Virus record (IMG/VR): IMGVR_UViG_3300037189_004221
Coordinates: 1-25,456 of that record
DNA length: 25,456 nucleotides
Origin: a virus
Direction: 5' to 3' (one strand)
Under the pieces are notes generated by a model, which was given only the letters and a program-made list of their open reading frames with translations, made no database searches and was not told the origin of the DNA. Both the position numbers and the translations under genes were made by a program. Positions within the stretch are counted from its first letter, which is position 1, and each line of letters begins with the position of its first letter. Below are positions 15,365 to 22,204 of this stretch, piece after piece.

Positions 15365-15723
15365 AGATTCGTCGGTCCGTCAGCCAGCTTGATCAGATAT
15401 GTCTTCGTCGCGGACTTGGTCACGGAGTTTGCCCAGAAGAAAAAGTCCACGTAATACGTTCCAGCTTCAAGCGTCCCGGTCGTGGCGCTCGGAATCAGAA
15501 TGGTAGCACTTGCCGATCCAGACCCGGCAACCGTTGCCGAGACATTTCCAGAATCCCAGATCAGTTGATCAGATGAGTTTCGAAGCTGTCCCTTGATTGT
15601 AAGCCCAGTCCAGCTAACAGACGCAGAGGCAGCAAACGAGAAGGCGAACGAGATATCCTCGTATCGCTTTTTGTAGATCGGGTTTGCCGAATCTACGCTT
15701 TGGCCTGATGTGGTGAGTGGCAT
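15361..15723 (-). CDS. Small beta-sandwich virion protein, fibre-associated
   Basis: This 120-residue protein begins MPLTTSGQSVDSANPIYKKR. After about 20 residues it has a run of strand-like segments (ISFAFSFAAS, LTIKGQLRNSSD, QLIWDSGNVSATV, SASATILIPSAT, TYYVDFFFWAN, KTYLIKLADG). This pattern is typical of an immunoglobulin-like or BppU-N-terminal-like domain used in phage baseplates and fibres. There is no signal peptide or membrane helix. The gene starts 14 bases after the tailspike stop with no obvious Shine-Dalgarno and ends overlapping the collagen-like fibre gene, so it probably belongs to the same adhesion unit as an adaptor or chaperone. Function is inferred. Confidence 0.65.
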   Translation of the reverse strand: MPLTTSGQSVDSANPIYKKRYEDISFAFSFAASASVSWTGLTIKGQLRNSSDQLIWDSGNVSATVAGSGSASATILIPSATTGTLEAGTYYVDFFFWANSVTKSATKTYLIKLADGPTNL

Positions 15724-15737
15724 GGTTTTGCGATGCG

Positions 15738-18218
15738 TCAGGGTGCAGGATCAAGAATCACCCAGGCGACTGTGGACGTATCGAGAACGCTGGAAGACGT
15801 GATGGTAAATGACGTTCCATTCACTCGCGTTGATACCCGCAGAAAACCCGGAGTGCCTCCGTCGGATTGACTCGTCAGGAAAACTCGACTCGTTGAAGCG
15901 ACCGCCGTCGTGCTCACGACGACTGACCCAGCGGTGAGGGTTGCCGTGCCCATTTTGGCGTTGGATCCCTCCTTGATTCGGATGCCCTTGCCAGCAGTCG
16001 ATATATAGAGGTCGCCCACACTGAGGCGGACGTCACCGTCACCCTCGACGACAAATTTCGAGGTAGGCGATTGCTGGGTCGTTCCGCTAGCCCCAGCGTC
16101 CCCGGTGAGGACGGCAAATGCGTCAGTCAGATCCGCATTGCCTGTCGACAAGTCTGCCTGAATCCGGACAGGGGCTCCGGGGATGTTGGTGCCAGCCGCT
16201 TCTGCGGAGGAAACAACTGCCGCAAACGGGGCTGCTGTGTTTCGTGGTCCGATAAAGATTCTGGAAGTCGTTCCGGAATTGTTGAGGTCGGCAATCGCAT
16301 TGTTTCCGGTCTCGTCAAAGATAGAGGCTCCACCAGCGGAGACTCCGATTCCGGTCGTCTGTGTGATTCCAGAGGTTCGGTACATTTTCACCATTCGTTG
16401 ACCCGTCGCATTGCCATACAGGTTCAACGAAGTGGTTTGCGCGCTGTTTCCAATGTCTGCGCCAGATACGAATGTGGCATTGGTTGCAGTCAATGCGCCG
16501 GAAAGCGATTGGCTAACTGGGAGCTGATTTGTTCCGGTGCTCACGTTCACGAAATTGGTGAGCACGGAAGTGTAGGTTGCGTTGACCGAGTTATTGTAAG
16601 CATTCGACCTGACGACAAACCCGATGGGTTGAGTCGCAATCGTGCCGAAGACGTTGTTGTTGTACGCATCCTTGTCGAACAGGACGCCGGTCTTGCTCAA
16701 GTCAGGAATCGTCTCACTCTGCGGGGCCGGACCCGTGTTGTCATAGGCTTCCAGTCCGTAGACGTGATTGCCGTATGCGTTTCGGAACGTAATACCAGGT
16801 CCGGAGTTCTGGTCGGCGCGAATGTTGACGAATGTGTTGTATCTGGCACTGCCACTCGCGTACAGGCCGGAAGGTTCGCCAATCGTGAAGTAGTTCGTTC
16901 CAGAGGCTGCCCCGCTTCCAGCCAGATAAGTCCCGGCATAGGCAAGCGCACGATTTGTGTGCAGTCCAAATGCAGTCGTCGACAGCTTTACGGCGAAATA
17001 AAGCTGCGTGTCGCTGAATCCGGTCGGAAGGTTTCCGGTGGTCCTTAGCTCCACTGGGTCCCCGGTCTCCAGCGGAACTGTCGATGCGAAATTGGCGACC
17101 GTGTTGGTCGTCCAACTGGACACGGTCCAGATTGAATTGGTCTGCCAATTGTTATAGATGAGGGAGTCCGAGAAGAGGGTCAGCCACGAACTTGATCCGT
17201 TGTACCAGACCGAGGGTCCATTGAAATTTCCTGCCTCAATCGTGTTGAAAATCGTGTCGGACACGGAGTAGACAAACATGCCCTTTGACGGGTTCATTGA
17301 TGCGGACCCGCCGTTTCCGACAAGGAAAAGGTTGGTCAGCCTCAACACGTTTCCGTCGAATAGGAAGATGCAGTAACCTTTGATGGATTGAAACGAGCAG
17401 TTGTTGATCCTGGCGTACCACTTGGCGCGGGACACGATGCCGTGACAGTCGCCTCTGGTTTGGGAGGACGCGTTGCCGAAGAAGCAGATGTTTTCAACCA
17501 ACGAGTTCTGCACGATGTTGTCGACAGTCTCGCCGTCTTCAATGATGTCCCCAGCTTGCGCCACAGGGCCAGTGGTCGAATTGAACGTAAGCATGTTGGT
17601 ATTAGCTCCGTTCATCAGTCGGATGGTCGTCGGCGCGGATCCTAGGTAGTTGATATTTCCAACTACAGACGAAACACCAGAGCCCCACCTCCATCCGTCA
17701 GCGCCACGCAAATTTGCGCGATAAGGTACGAGAATGGTCGTTGAGATTTCGTATTGCCCAGCAGATAGCTGAACCGTGCCAGCGGTCAGGGCTGCCACAT
17801 AGTTCAACGCATTGTTGATCGCTGCGGCATCATCAACTCCATCGTTCGGAAACCCACCAAACCATTCAGGCCGAACGGTCGTATTGTCCCAGACCCTGAG
17901 CCAGGCGAAATTGGTGTTGAACGTCGAGACTGCGGAGATGGCTACCAGATTTGTGATCCCGCTAGACGAGACCCGGCGAAATGTTCCGCCCCCTCCATCG
18001 CCAGCCGTCAGGTATCCGGCAACGTCGACCAGTGCGTCATCCACGACCGGGTTGAGTGTCTTTAGATCGGCAATAGTAGTCGCCGACAGAGTCGGAGGAG
18101 CGCCAGCGATGCTCAGGTTGGTCTTGACCGTGAAGTTGTTCACGGTCGTCTGGGCGAACAATTTCGCGCAGAGCAATAGAGCGAAGAATGCGTAAACGTG
18201 TCTCATGTTCAAATCCAT
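15738..18218 (-). CDS. Beta-helix tailspike with N-terminal signal peptide
   Basis: This protein has up to 826 residues (ATG at 18216-18218, with an alternative ATG four codons later at 18204-18206). Residues about 5-23 form a Sec-type signal peptide (MRHVYAFFALLLCAKLFAQ) with a plausible signal peptidase I site after LFA. An N-terminal adaptor-like region holds GYLTAGDGGGGTFRRV. VRPEWFGGFPNDGVDDAAAI then marks entry into a pectate-lyase-like right-handed beta helix, in which single-strand rungs (rich in Asn, Gly, Ser, Val) repeat for some 400 residues. The C-terminus has a beta domain around GKGIRIKEGSNAKMG that probably trimerises the spike. Such spikes bind or cleave host polysaccharide. 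It overlaps the preceding fibre gene. A signal peptide is odd for a virion protein, which is assembled in the cytoplasm. Confidence 0.85.
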   Translation of the reverse strand: MDLNMRHVYAFFALLLCAKLFAQTTVNNFTVKTNLSIAGAPPTLSATTIADLKTLNPVVDDALVDVAGYLTAGDGGGGTFRRVSSSGITNLVAISAVSTFNTNFAWLRVWDNTTVRPEWFGGFPNDGVDDAAAINNALNYVAALTAGTVQLSAGQYEISTTILVPYRANLRGADGWRWGSGVSSVVGNINYLGSAPTTIRLMNGANTNMLTFNSTTGPVAQAGDIIEDGETVDNIVQNSLVENICFFGNASSQTRGDCHGIVSRAKWYARINNCSFQSIKGYCIFLFDGNVLRLTNLFLVGNGGSASMNPSKGMFVYSVSDTIFNTIEAGNFNGPSVWYNGSSSWLTLFSDSLIYNNWQTNSIWTVSSWTTNTVANFASTVPLETGDPVELRTTGNLPTGFSDTQLYFAVKLSTTAFGLHTNRALAYAGTYLAGSGAASGTNYFTIGEPSGLYASGSARYNTFVNIRADQNSGPGITFRNAYGNHVYGLEAYDNTGPAPQSETIPDLSKTGVLFDKDAYNNNVFGTIATQPIGFVVRSNAYNNSVNATYTSVLTNFVNVSTGTNQLPVSQSLSGALTATNATFVSGADIGNSAQTTSLNLYGNATGQRMVKMYRTSGITQTTGIGVSAGGASIFDETGNNAIADLNNSGTTSRIFIGPRNTAAPFAAVVSSAEAAGTNIPGAPVRIQADLSTGNADLTDAFAVLTGDAGASGTTQQSPTSKFVVEGDGDVRLSVGDLYISTAGKGIRIKEGSNAKMGTATLTAGSVVVSTTAVASTSRVFLTSQSDGGTPGFLRVSTRVNGTSFTITSSSVLDTSTVAWVILDPAP

Positions 18219-18766
18219 CCAGTGTTACCCGACCCAGTTGCCTTGATGTACATTACCGGTGCGCTCGGATCCGTCGTGTCAAAGTAGATCGCTGGAGCGG
18301 TTGCCGATTGCACCCCGTTTGGATTTCCAACACCAGCAAACATGTTGGTTGGGAGTGTCGAAAATTCAGCGTCACCATTTACCGCATCTGTGAGCTTCAG
18401 GAACTGCCCGACGGTTGCTGTATTAGCCACTACAGCCGGGGTCAGCATTGTGAGCTTCTGCTGCGCTCTAATCTCAACCTCTCCTTGCCCTGCTCCGACA
18501 CCGTTTGCACCGATGGACACGCTGCCTACGCCTGAAAGGTTGAGGATCGTCGCGTCCAATGTGAGAGTCGCAATGTCGTTGAACTCAACGTCCTCGGTGA
18601 GATTGCCGTCCCATATTTTGGTCCCGGTCAGCGTCGTGGTTCCCTCAGTGTCATTAAGCGCGACAGCGTCAAAGTTAGCGTTGATCTTTTGAGCTGCGAC
18701 ACGAAGGGAGTCTCCAGTGCCGTCATTGGCAATTGTTCCAGCGGCAATTGTTTGAAGCGGATCCAT
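18209..18766 (-). CDS. Short tail fibre / fibre-base protein
   Basis: This 185-residue protein begins MDPLQTIAAGTIANDGTGDS. The motif TIANDGTGDSLRVAAQKINA, followed by NFDAV, is the recurring N-terminal element of many phage fibre and baseplate proteins (a TGD-LR-A-KIN-NF pattern). The remainder is beta-rich with repeated short strands (TTTLTGTKIWDGNL, ATLTLDATILNLSG, EVEIRAQQKLTML) and ends in GSGNTGWI. There are no membrane or secretion signals. The ATG follows a terminator hairpin and U-tract by about 7 bases and has no Shine-Dalgarno, so expression probably depends on read-through of that hairpin. It heads the adhesion gene group and overlaps the tailspike gene, so it may anchor the spike. 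Confidence 0.75.
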   Translation of the reverse strand: MDPLQTIAAGTIANDGTGDSLRVAAQKINANFDAVALNDTEGTTTLTGTKIWDGNLTEDVEFNDIATLTLDATILNLSGVGSVSIGANGVGAGQGEVEIRAQQKLTMLTPAVVANTATVGQFLKLTDAVNGDAEFSTLPTNMFAGVGNPNGVQSATAPAIYFDTTDPSAPVMYIKATGSGNTGWI

Positions 18767-18773
18767 AGGAATG

Positions 18774-18805
18774 AAAAGGGCCGATCTGGATGAGCAGACC
18801 GGCCC
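18774..18805 (-). terminator. Rho-independent terminator after capsid genes
   Basis: On the minus strand, GGGCCGGTCTG (18795-18805) pairs with the arm at 18778-18788 (11 pairs with one mismatch or wobble) around a 6-base loop. It is followed by TTTT at 18774-18777. It lies after the decoration gene and just before the start codon of the short fibre gene. A third copy of the arm sequence at 18827-18832 could pair with the middle segment instead (see findings). Confidence 0.75.
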
Positions 18806-18842
18806 AGTGTGACCAATGAGCGGTAAGGGCCGAGCGTTAAGA

Positions 18843-19238
18843 TTACGTATCCAGACGGATGCCAGCAGTGATCGCGGTCAGATCGCCAGTCGTCGCCGAC
18901 ATGGCGATGTTGACCCGAATGTAGCGGCGAACCGTGGACGGCAGACGCCAGCGTCGCGTGGTAGCGGCGGTCGCGTTGGAAGCGCCAGTGAGCACCAGCG
19001 TCGCAAGCTGCGAGACGGCAGCGAAGGAACTGTTATCCGCGCTGTCGTTGATCGTGAACGTGATGGTCTGACCAGTCGCGCAAGTAGTCGCCGGGACAGC
19101 GATCACAAGCTCGGACTGCTCACCGACGTATTCGGGCAGCGCCACACCCAGGTCGATCGACGAGGAGTTGGCGTTGGTGTTCTGGGCGGGCAGCACGCGG
19201 CTGACCGTAAGGAGTGCGTCCTGAGTTTGACGAGGCAT
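18843..19238 (-). CDS. Capsid decoration (cement) protein, Bbp16-like
   Basis: This 131-residue protein begins MPRQTQDALLTVSRVLPAQN. The segment NTNANSSSIDLGVALPEYVG followed by strands TGQTITFTINDSADNSSFAA and RRWRLPSTVRRYIRVNIAMS is an all-beta plan resembling the Bbp16 type of cement protein of Bordetella phage BPP-1, which stabilises the HK97-fold shell. It is encoded immediately after the major capsid gene with a 27-base gap and has a strong ribosome site (AAAGGAACC), as expected for a stoichiometric virion protein. A terminator hairpin follows. The resemblance is by eye. A tail-spike head-binding or other decoration type is the alternative. Confidence 0.7.
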   Translation of the reverse strand: MPRQTQDALLTVSRVLPAQNTNANSSSIDLGVALPEYVGEQSELVIAVPATTCATGQTITFTINDSADNSSFAAVSQLATLVLTGASNATAATTRRWRLPSTVRRYIRVNIAMSATTGDLTAITAGIRLDT

Positions 19239-19265
19239 GGTATTGGTTCCTTTCGGGCAGTTGCG

Positions 19266-20228
19266 TTATTCGATGGAGTCCGTGATGCCGATGTTGTCAG
19301 ACAGCACGATGGGGATTCCGTCCCAGTCCTGCACGCGGCTCGCGATGTTCGGCGTGGTGCGCGCAGCGTTGGGCGCGACACCGGCCTGCGAGAAGATCGT
19401 GACCGATCGGGACCGGGCAAGCTGGCCAGCGGACCGGCGCGACATGAAGAGCACGTCAGGCGTATAGCCGACCGGGAACTTCTCAATCAGCTGCGAGATC
19501 AGCGAGTCGCTCGCCGTCTTGCCGGAATCGGCAGTGACGTTCAGAATTCGGCCCACACAGTTGACATTGCCAAGCTGGAGCCCGACATGAGCGGTAAGAT
19601 CCGCGACCCGGCCACCATACTTGTTGCCGGAGCTGTCGGTGAGCTGCTGGTCGCGGAACTCGCCAAGCTGGAGCGTGTTTCCGTTGCCGAACACAAGATG
19701 CGCATCCTGGAGGCCGAACTTTACCGCGTAGATCGAGGACGCCGTGGTCGCCGTGGTGCCGGTGGCATCCACAACGATCGCCGACGTGCCGGACGTGGCG
19801 GTCTTAGGCGTGAACGCCTTCATTCCACCGAAGCCAGCGGTCGACGTGCCATTGAAGATCTGACCGCCAAGCGTGATCAACGCGGAGCGAGTCACGCGGC
19901 TGGCCTCGATCATTTCGAGATCAGGCAAACCGAGACCCTCGGAGGCTCGCGAAACGGCAAGGTCGATTTCAACCGCGCCCCGGAAAATGAAGCACTCAGT
20001 GAGGCGTTGATCGAAGGTCGACCGGCTGGGCGCAATGCCCTGGTTGGCGGCGGTGAAGCCGGTGGTGGGCAGCGTGGTGGCGACTGCGGTCTTGTACTGC
20101 GTGCCCGGAATCACCCGGGACAGGAAGGACATGACCTCAGGCGCGAAGGTCTGATTCTCTTCGATCAGGCCAACCGCCACGTCGTTGCCGGTAAGCTTGG
20201 CAACATCGAGCAGGGTATGAACTGGCAT
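19266..20228 (-). CDS. Major capsid protein
   Basis: This 320-residue protein begins MPVHTLLDVAKLTGNDVAVG. Segments LIEENQTFAPEVMSFLSRVI, GTQYKTAV, ECFIFRGAVEIDLAV, SALITLGGQIFNGTST and the C-terminal DVLFMSRRSAGQLARS with DGIPIVLSDNI form the recognisable pattern of a widespread HK97-fold capsid family. In that family a long spine helix and the P-domain strands frame an SRR-type helix near the C-terminus. It follows a scaffold candidate and precedes a decoration gene, the normal head-gene order. Its start lacks a Shine-Dalgarno site; the upstream bases are C/A-rich (AACCAAAACACACACG). No protease-processed delta domain is evident at the N-terminus. It is the main building block of the icosahedral shell. 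Confidence 0.88.
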   Translation of the reverse strand: MPVHTLLDVAKLTGNDVAVGLIEENQTFAPEVMSFLSRVIPGTQYKTAVATTLPTTGFTAANQGIAPSRSTFDQRLTECFIFRGAVEIDLAVSRASEGLGLPDLEMIEASRVTRSALITLGGQIFNGTSTAGFGGMKAFTPKTATSGTSAIVVDATGTTATTASSIYAVKFGLQDAHLVFGNGNTLQLGEFRDQQLTDSSGNKYGGRVADLTAHVGLQLGNVNCVGRILNVTADSGKTASDSLISQLIEKFPVGYTPDVLFMSRRSAGQLARSRSVTIFSQAGVAPNAARTTPNIASRVQDWDGIPIVLSDNIGITDSIE

Positions 20229-20242
20229 CGTGTGTGTTTTGG

Positions 20243-20680
20243 TTAGGGTTTGGCGGACGCGGCGCGGGCGGCCTTAGCGCGCGCCAGCCCCGTAAGGGTG
20301 GGGTCGATCGTCTTCTTGACCGGATTTGCGGACGCGCCGGAATCGGCGGCGGCAGCCGGATGACCAACGGTCCCGAGGATCGCTGCAGCCTGGGCAGACG
20401 GACTGGCAGTCAATCGGCTTGCCTCAAGCTTCAGCGATTCGGCAGCGGCGTTAGCCTCTTCGGCGGTCTTGGCAGCAGCAGACGCAGACGCCTTTGCGGT
20501 CTCGACCTCGCCAGTCAGACGCTGGACTTCGGCATTCAGCCGGTCCCGGTCCTGGGAAACAGACGAGAGATCGGAAAGCGCTTTGTCACGCTCGCCAGTG
20601 AGTGCCGCGACCTTGGACGCGTGCTGCTCGGCGGATCCGAGGAGCGCGGTGGCGCGGGCAAAAAATTCGCCTACGTTCAT
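20243..20680 (-). CDS. Scaffold candidate, coiled-coil Ala-rich protein
   Basis: This 145-residue protein is read from the ATG at 20678-20680 (AGGG four bases upstream; a TTG one codon earlier is also in frame). It begins MNVGEFFARATALLGSAEQH. Residues about 20-100 are a continuous heptad-patterned helix (ERDKALSDLSSVSQDRDRLN and onward) rich in Ala, Glu, Lys and Arg. The tail has a PAAAADSGASANPV linker and a basic Lys/Ala helix (GLARAKAARAASAKP). A long acidic-to-basic coiled coil with a short basic C-terminal tail, placed directly before the major capsid gene, is the standard profile of phage scaffolding proteins that guide capsid assembly. The basic tail could be the capsid-binding part. 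Confidence 0.7.
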   Translation of the reverse strand: MNVGEFFARATALLGSAEQHASKVAALTGERDKALSDLSSVSQDRDRLNAEVQRLTGEVETAKASASAAAKTAEEANAAAESLKLEASRLTASPSAQAAAILGTVGHPAAAADSGASANPVKKTIDPTLTGLARAKAARAASAKP

Positions 20681-20724
20681 CAACCCTATGTTCTAACCGC
20701 AACACGGTGTTGATGGTTGGACTG

Positions 20725-21099
20725 TCAGCCATTGCGTTTTCGTCGATGCGTCTTTGTTATCCCCGGAGGAAGTCCAAGCTTTTTGACCACTCCAGCAGCC
20801 ATACGGCGAATTGCCTGGCCAGACATCCCGCACAGTTTGCCGATGTGCTCCAGCGAGTACAGGGTCTCATGCCCTGGCATTCGCAGGACGTAGACCGCAA
20901 TCATTACGCGAGCCTGAGCAGCCCGACGGTATCGCGCCTGAAAGGTTGGCGTGGTAGACAGCAAGACCAGCGATGCAAACGCCCTGGCTCCACGCTCGAC
21001 GGCTGCGCGCTCAAGCTCACTGTTCCAGCCTTGCGGTTGCATCTCGCCTAGGCCGCGCTCTACCTCGTCCAAGTCAAAGTCTACGGATGGCTCGTTCAT
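20725..21099 (-). CDS. Small protein with C-terminal HTH
   Basis: This 124-residue protein begins MNEPSVDFDLDEVERGLGEM. The acidic N-terminus leads to a helical middle. Residues about 80-112 (YSLEHIGKLCGMSGQAIRRM, then AAGVVKKLG) form a helix-turn-helix like sigma-70 region 4 or response-regulator DNA-binding helices, followed by a basic tail (KTHRRKRNG). It is coupled to the small terminase gene by an ATGA overlap and has a GAGGAG ribosome site. Its place between small terminase and scaffold suggests a DNA-binding helper for packaging initiation or a late regulator. I do not recognise the family. There is no enzyme motif. Confidence 0.6.
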   Translation of the reverse strand: MNEPSVDFDLDEVERGLGEMQPQGWNSELERAAVERGARAFASLVLLSTTPTFQARYRRAAQARVMIAVYVLRMPGHETLYSLEHIGKLCGMSGQAIRRMAAGVVKKLGLPPGITKTHRRKRNG

Positions 21100-21578
21100 T
21101 TGGATTTCTCCTCAAACTCAACCGCACAGGAAGCCAGCACATGGCCGATAGCATCCCAGACCTTGCGCACCTCCTCGCGGATCTCGGCAACGTCCTTTCC
21201 CACCATGCGGAGCGGAGCCTGGGATTCGGATTGCGTCCTAGCCTCGGCGATCTTGGACGCGATGCGACCGAAAGCGCCAGCGACCAGTGAGCGCTCGACG
21301 AGCGTCCCGGCTTTGCGGTCGTTGATCAGCTTGAGCTGCCGGATCTGCTCTTGGAGCTTCTGGTCTTTGAGCGGGCCTGACGATGCGCGTGATCCTGCGG
21401 CTTCAAGGGCAGCTTTGGCTTGAGCCTCAGTCCATGCCGGGTCGCCGTGTTCTGACGTGCCAGTGGGAGTGACGTTGACCAGCGCAGCGCGCAGAGCCTC
21501 GCGGCCCACCTTGAGGATGCGGGCAAGCTTTGTGACCGACAGCGGGACGGCTCCTGCGGCTTGGGTTGATTTTGCCAT
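21096..21578 (-). CDS. terS: Terminase small subunit, Nu1-like
   Basis: This 160-residue protein begins MAKSTQAAGAVPLSVTKLAR. Residues about 14-35 (SVTKLARILKVGREALRAAL) form a winged-helix/HTH N-terminus as in lambda gpNu1 and DUF1441-type small terminases. The rest is two to three long helices (KLQEQIRQLKLINDRKAGTL; RIASKIAEARTQSES; VAEIREEVRKVWDAIGHVL) that would form the oligomer. The small subunit binds the packaging site and recruits the large subunit. The upstream 195-base spacer carries phased A-tracts and 20-bp repeats, a plausible binding site. The large subunit partner lies about 10 kb downstream. Start at 21578 has no clear ribosome site, but the HTH begins immediately after it. 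Confidence 0.75.
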   Translation of the reverse strand: MAKSTQAAGAVPLSVTKLARILKVGREALRAALVNVTPTGTSEHGDPAWTEAQAKAALEAAGSRASSGPLKDQKLQEQIRQLKLINDRKAGTLVERSLVAGAFGRIASKIAEARTQSESQAPLRMVGKDVAEIREEVRKVWDAIGHVLASCAVEFEEKSK

Positions 21579-21773
21579 GTTTAGACAGAGGTCGATCTGC
21601 TGCGGTCACCTGTTATCCAGCCCCAACGGGAGCCTCCTAATTGATCCAAAACCGGTAAAAAATGCCGGAAAACAACAAAAAACGCCGATTGGTCGATAAA
21701 AACCAGCATTTTGCCACAAAAGCCTCGACATTGGCATGCAAAACCCCTTTCCAATCCCCAAGACGCGAGTAGC
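21579..21773. other. Curved, repeat-bearing spacer before terS (candidate cos/pac)
   Basis: This 195-base non-coding spacer is AT-rich against its surroundings. On the plus strand, A/T tracts are centred near 21650, 21660, 21670, 21680, 21700, 21711 and 21720, close to one helical turn apart, a pattern that produces intrinsically curved DNA. The 11-base element AAAAAAYGCCG occurs at 21657 and 21677, exactly 20 bases apart, with a degenerate copy at 21697 (TAAAAACCAGC). Its place directly upstream of the small terminase parallels lambda cosB, where Nu1-binding repeats flank a DNA bend. No promoter with well-spaced -35/-10 boxes was convincing. Confidence 0.45.
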
Positions 21774-22040
21774 TCACAACAAGTTCTCAAGCTCCTGCCT
21801 TGCCTTCTCCAGCTGGCTCGATGAGTAGATGTTGGCGATCTTCCATGCCGCCTTCCTAAGCTTGTCGGCAACACGACGAGCATCATCACGCTCCTGCTCC
21901 AGCTTGCGTGCGAGCTCAACAGACACGACATAGACTTCGGGTCTTGGGTCGCGACCAGTAGCCCAATCCTGCCAAACCTTGGTGACGGGTTGGCTTGCCA
22001 CATCTGACTCCGGCGTTGCACTGATCTTTTTTGGTTTCAT
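21774..22040 (-). CDS. Small coiled-coil protein, unknown
   Basis: This 88-residue protein begins MKPKKISATPESDVASQPV. After a polar N-terminus, residues about 40-80 form an amphipathic helix with heptad spacing (SVELARKLEQERDDARRVAD, then KLRKAAWKIANIYSSSQLEK). No catalytic motif, signal or membrane segment is visible. Its ATG overlaps the preceding stop as ATGA. It is the last gene of the replication-side cluster before the packaging spacer. Small helical proteins of this kind are common and usually uncharacterised in phages. No function is proposed. Confidence 0.65.
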   Translation of the reverse strand: MKPKKISATPESDVASQPVTKVWQDWATGRDPRPEVYVVSVELARKLEQERDDARRVADKLRKAAWKIANIYSSSQLEKARQELENLL

Positions 22041-22204
22041 TGCTCAAGTTCCTTCTCAAGTTTCTTGATGGCTTCCTCTAGATCGCTGGCTGCACGAGCG
22101 GCAACTTCATGCATTTCCTTGTGCGCATCACGCTCGCTGGTCAGCAGAATGTGATGTAGCCGCATACGTCGCAGTGTGTTTTCCAACTCCCATTTGTCGC
22201 TCAC
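22037..22204 (-). CDS. Small helical protein, unknown
   Basis: This 55-residue protein starts at the GTG at 22202-22204, which overlaps the preceding stop as GTGA. AAAGGA 6 bases upstream is a good ribosome site and decides against a longer in-frame reading to 22270. It begins (V)SDKWELENTLRRMRLHHIL and has a long charged helix through EEAIKKLEKELEQ at the end. Coiled-coil pairing with the following coiled-coil gene product is possible because the two genes are translationally coupled. Function unknown. Confidence 0.6.
   Translation of the reverse strand: MSDKWELENTLRRMRLHHILLTSERDAHKEMHEVAARAASDLEEAIKKLEKELEQ

Noticed and set aside
16071-17048. A 325-codon plus-strand frame inside the tailspike gene
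   Set aside because: It is rich in Arg, Ser, Cys and Val with no coherent motif and is antisense to a convincing beta-helix protein.
13406-18218. Diversity-generating retroelement target in the fibre or tailspike
   Set aside because: No reverse transcriptase, template repeat or C-terminal variable-region motif was seen in the window.
18816-20246. A 476-codon plus-strand frame across the capsid and decoration genes
   Set aside because: It is antisense to recognisable capsid and decoration proteins, is full of Arg, Gly and Asp without domain patterns, and has no ribosome site. It is a shadow of biased codon use.
20695-20718. Small inverted repeat AACC-CAACA-CGG-TGTTG-GGTT between the HTH gene and scaffold
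   Set aside because: Only a 5-bp perfect stem with a 3-base loop and no U-tract. It is too weak to call a terminator or operator.
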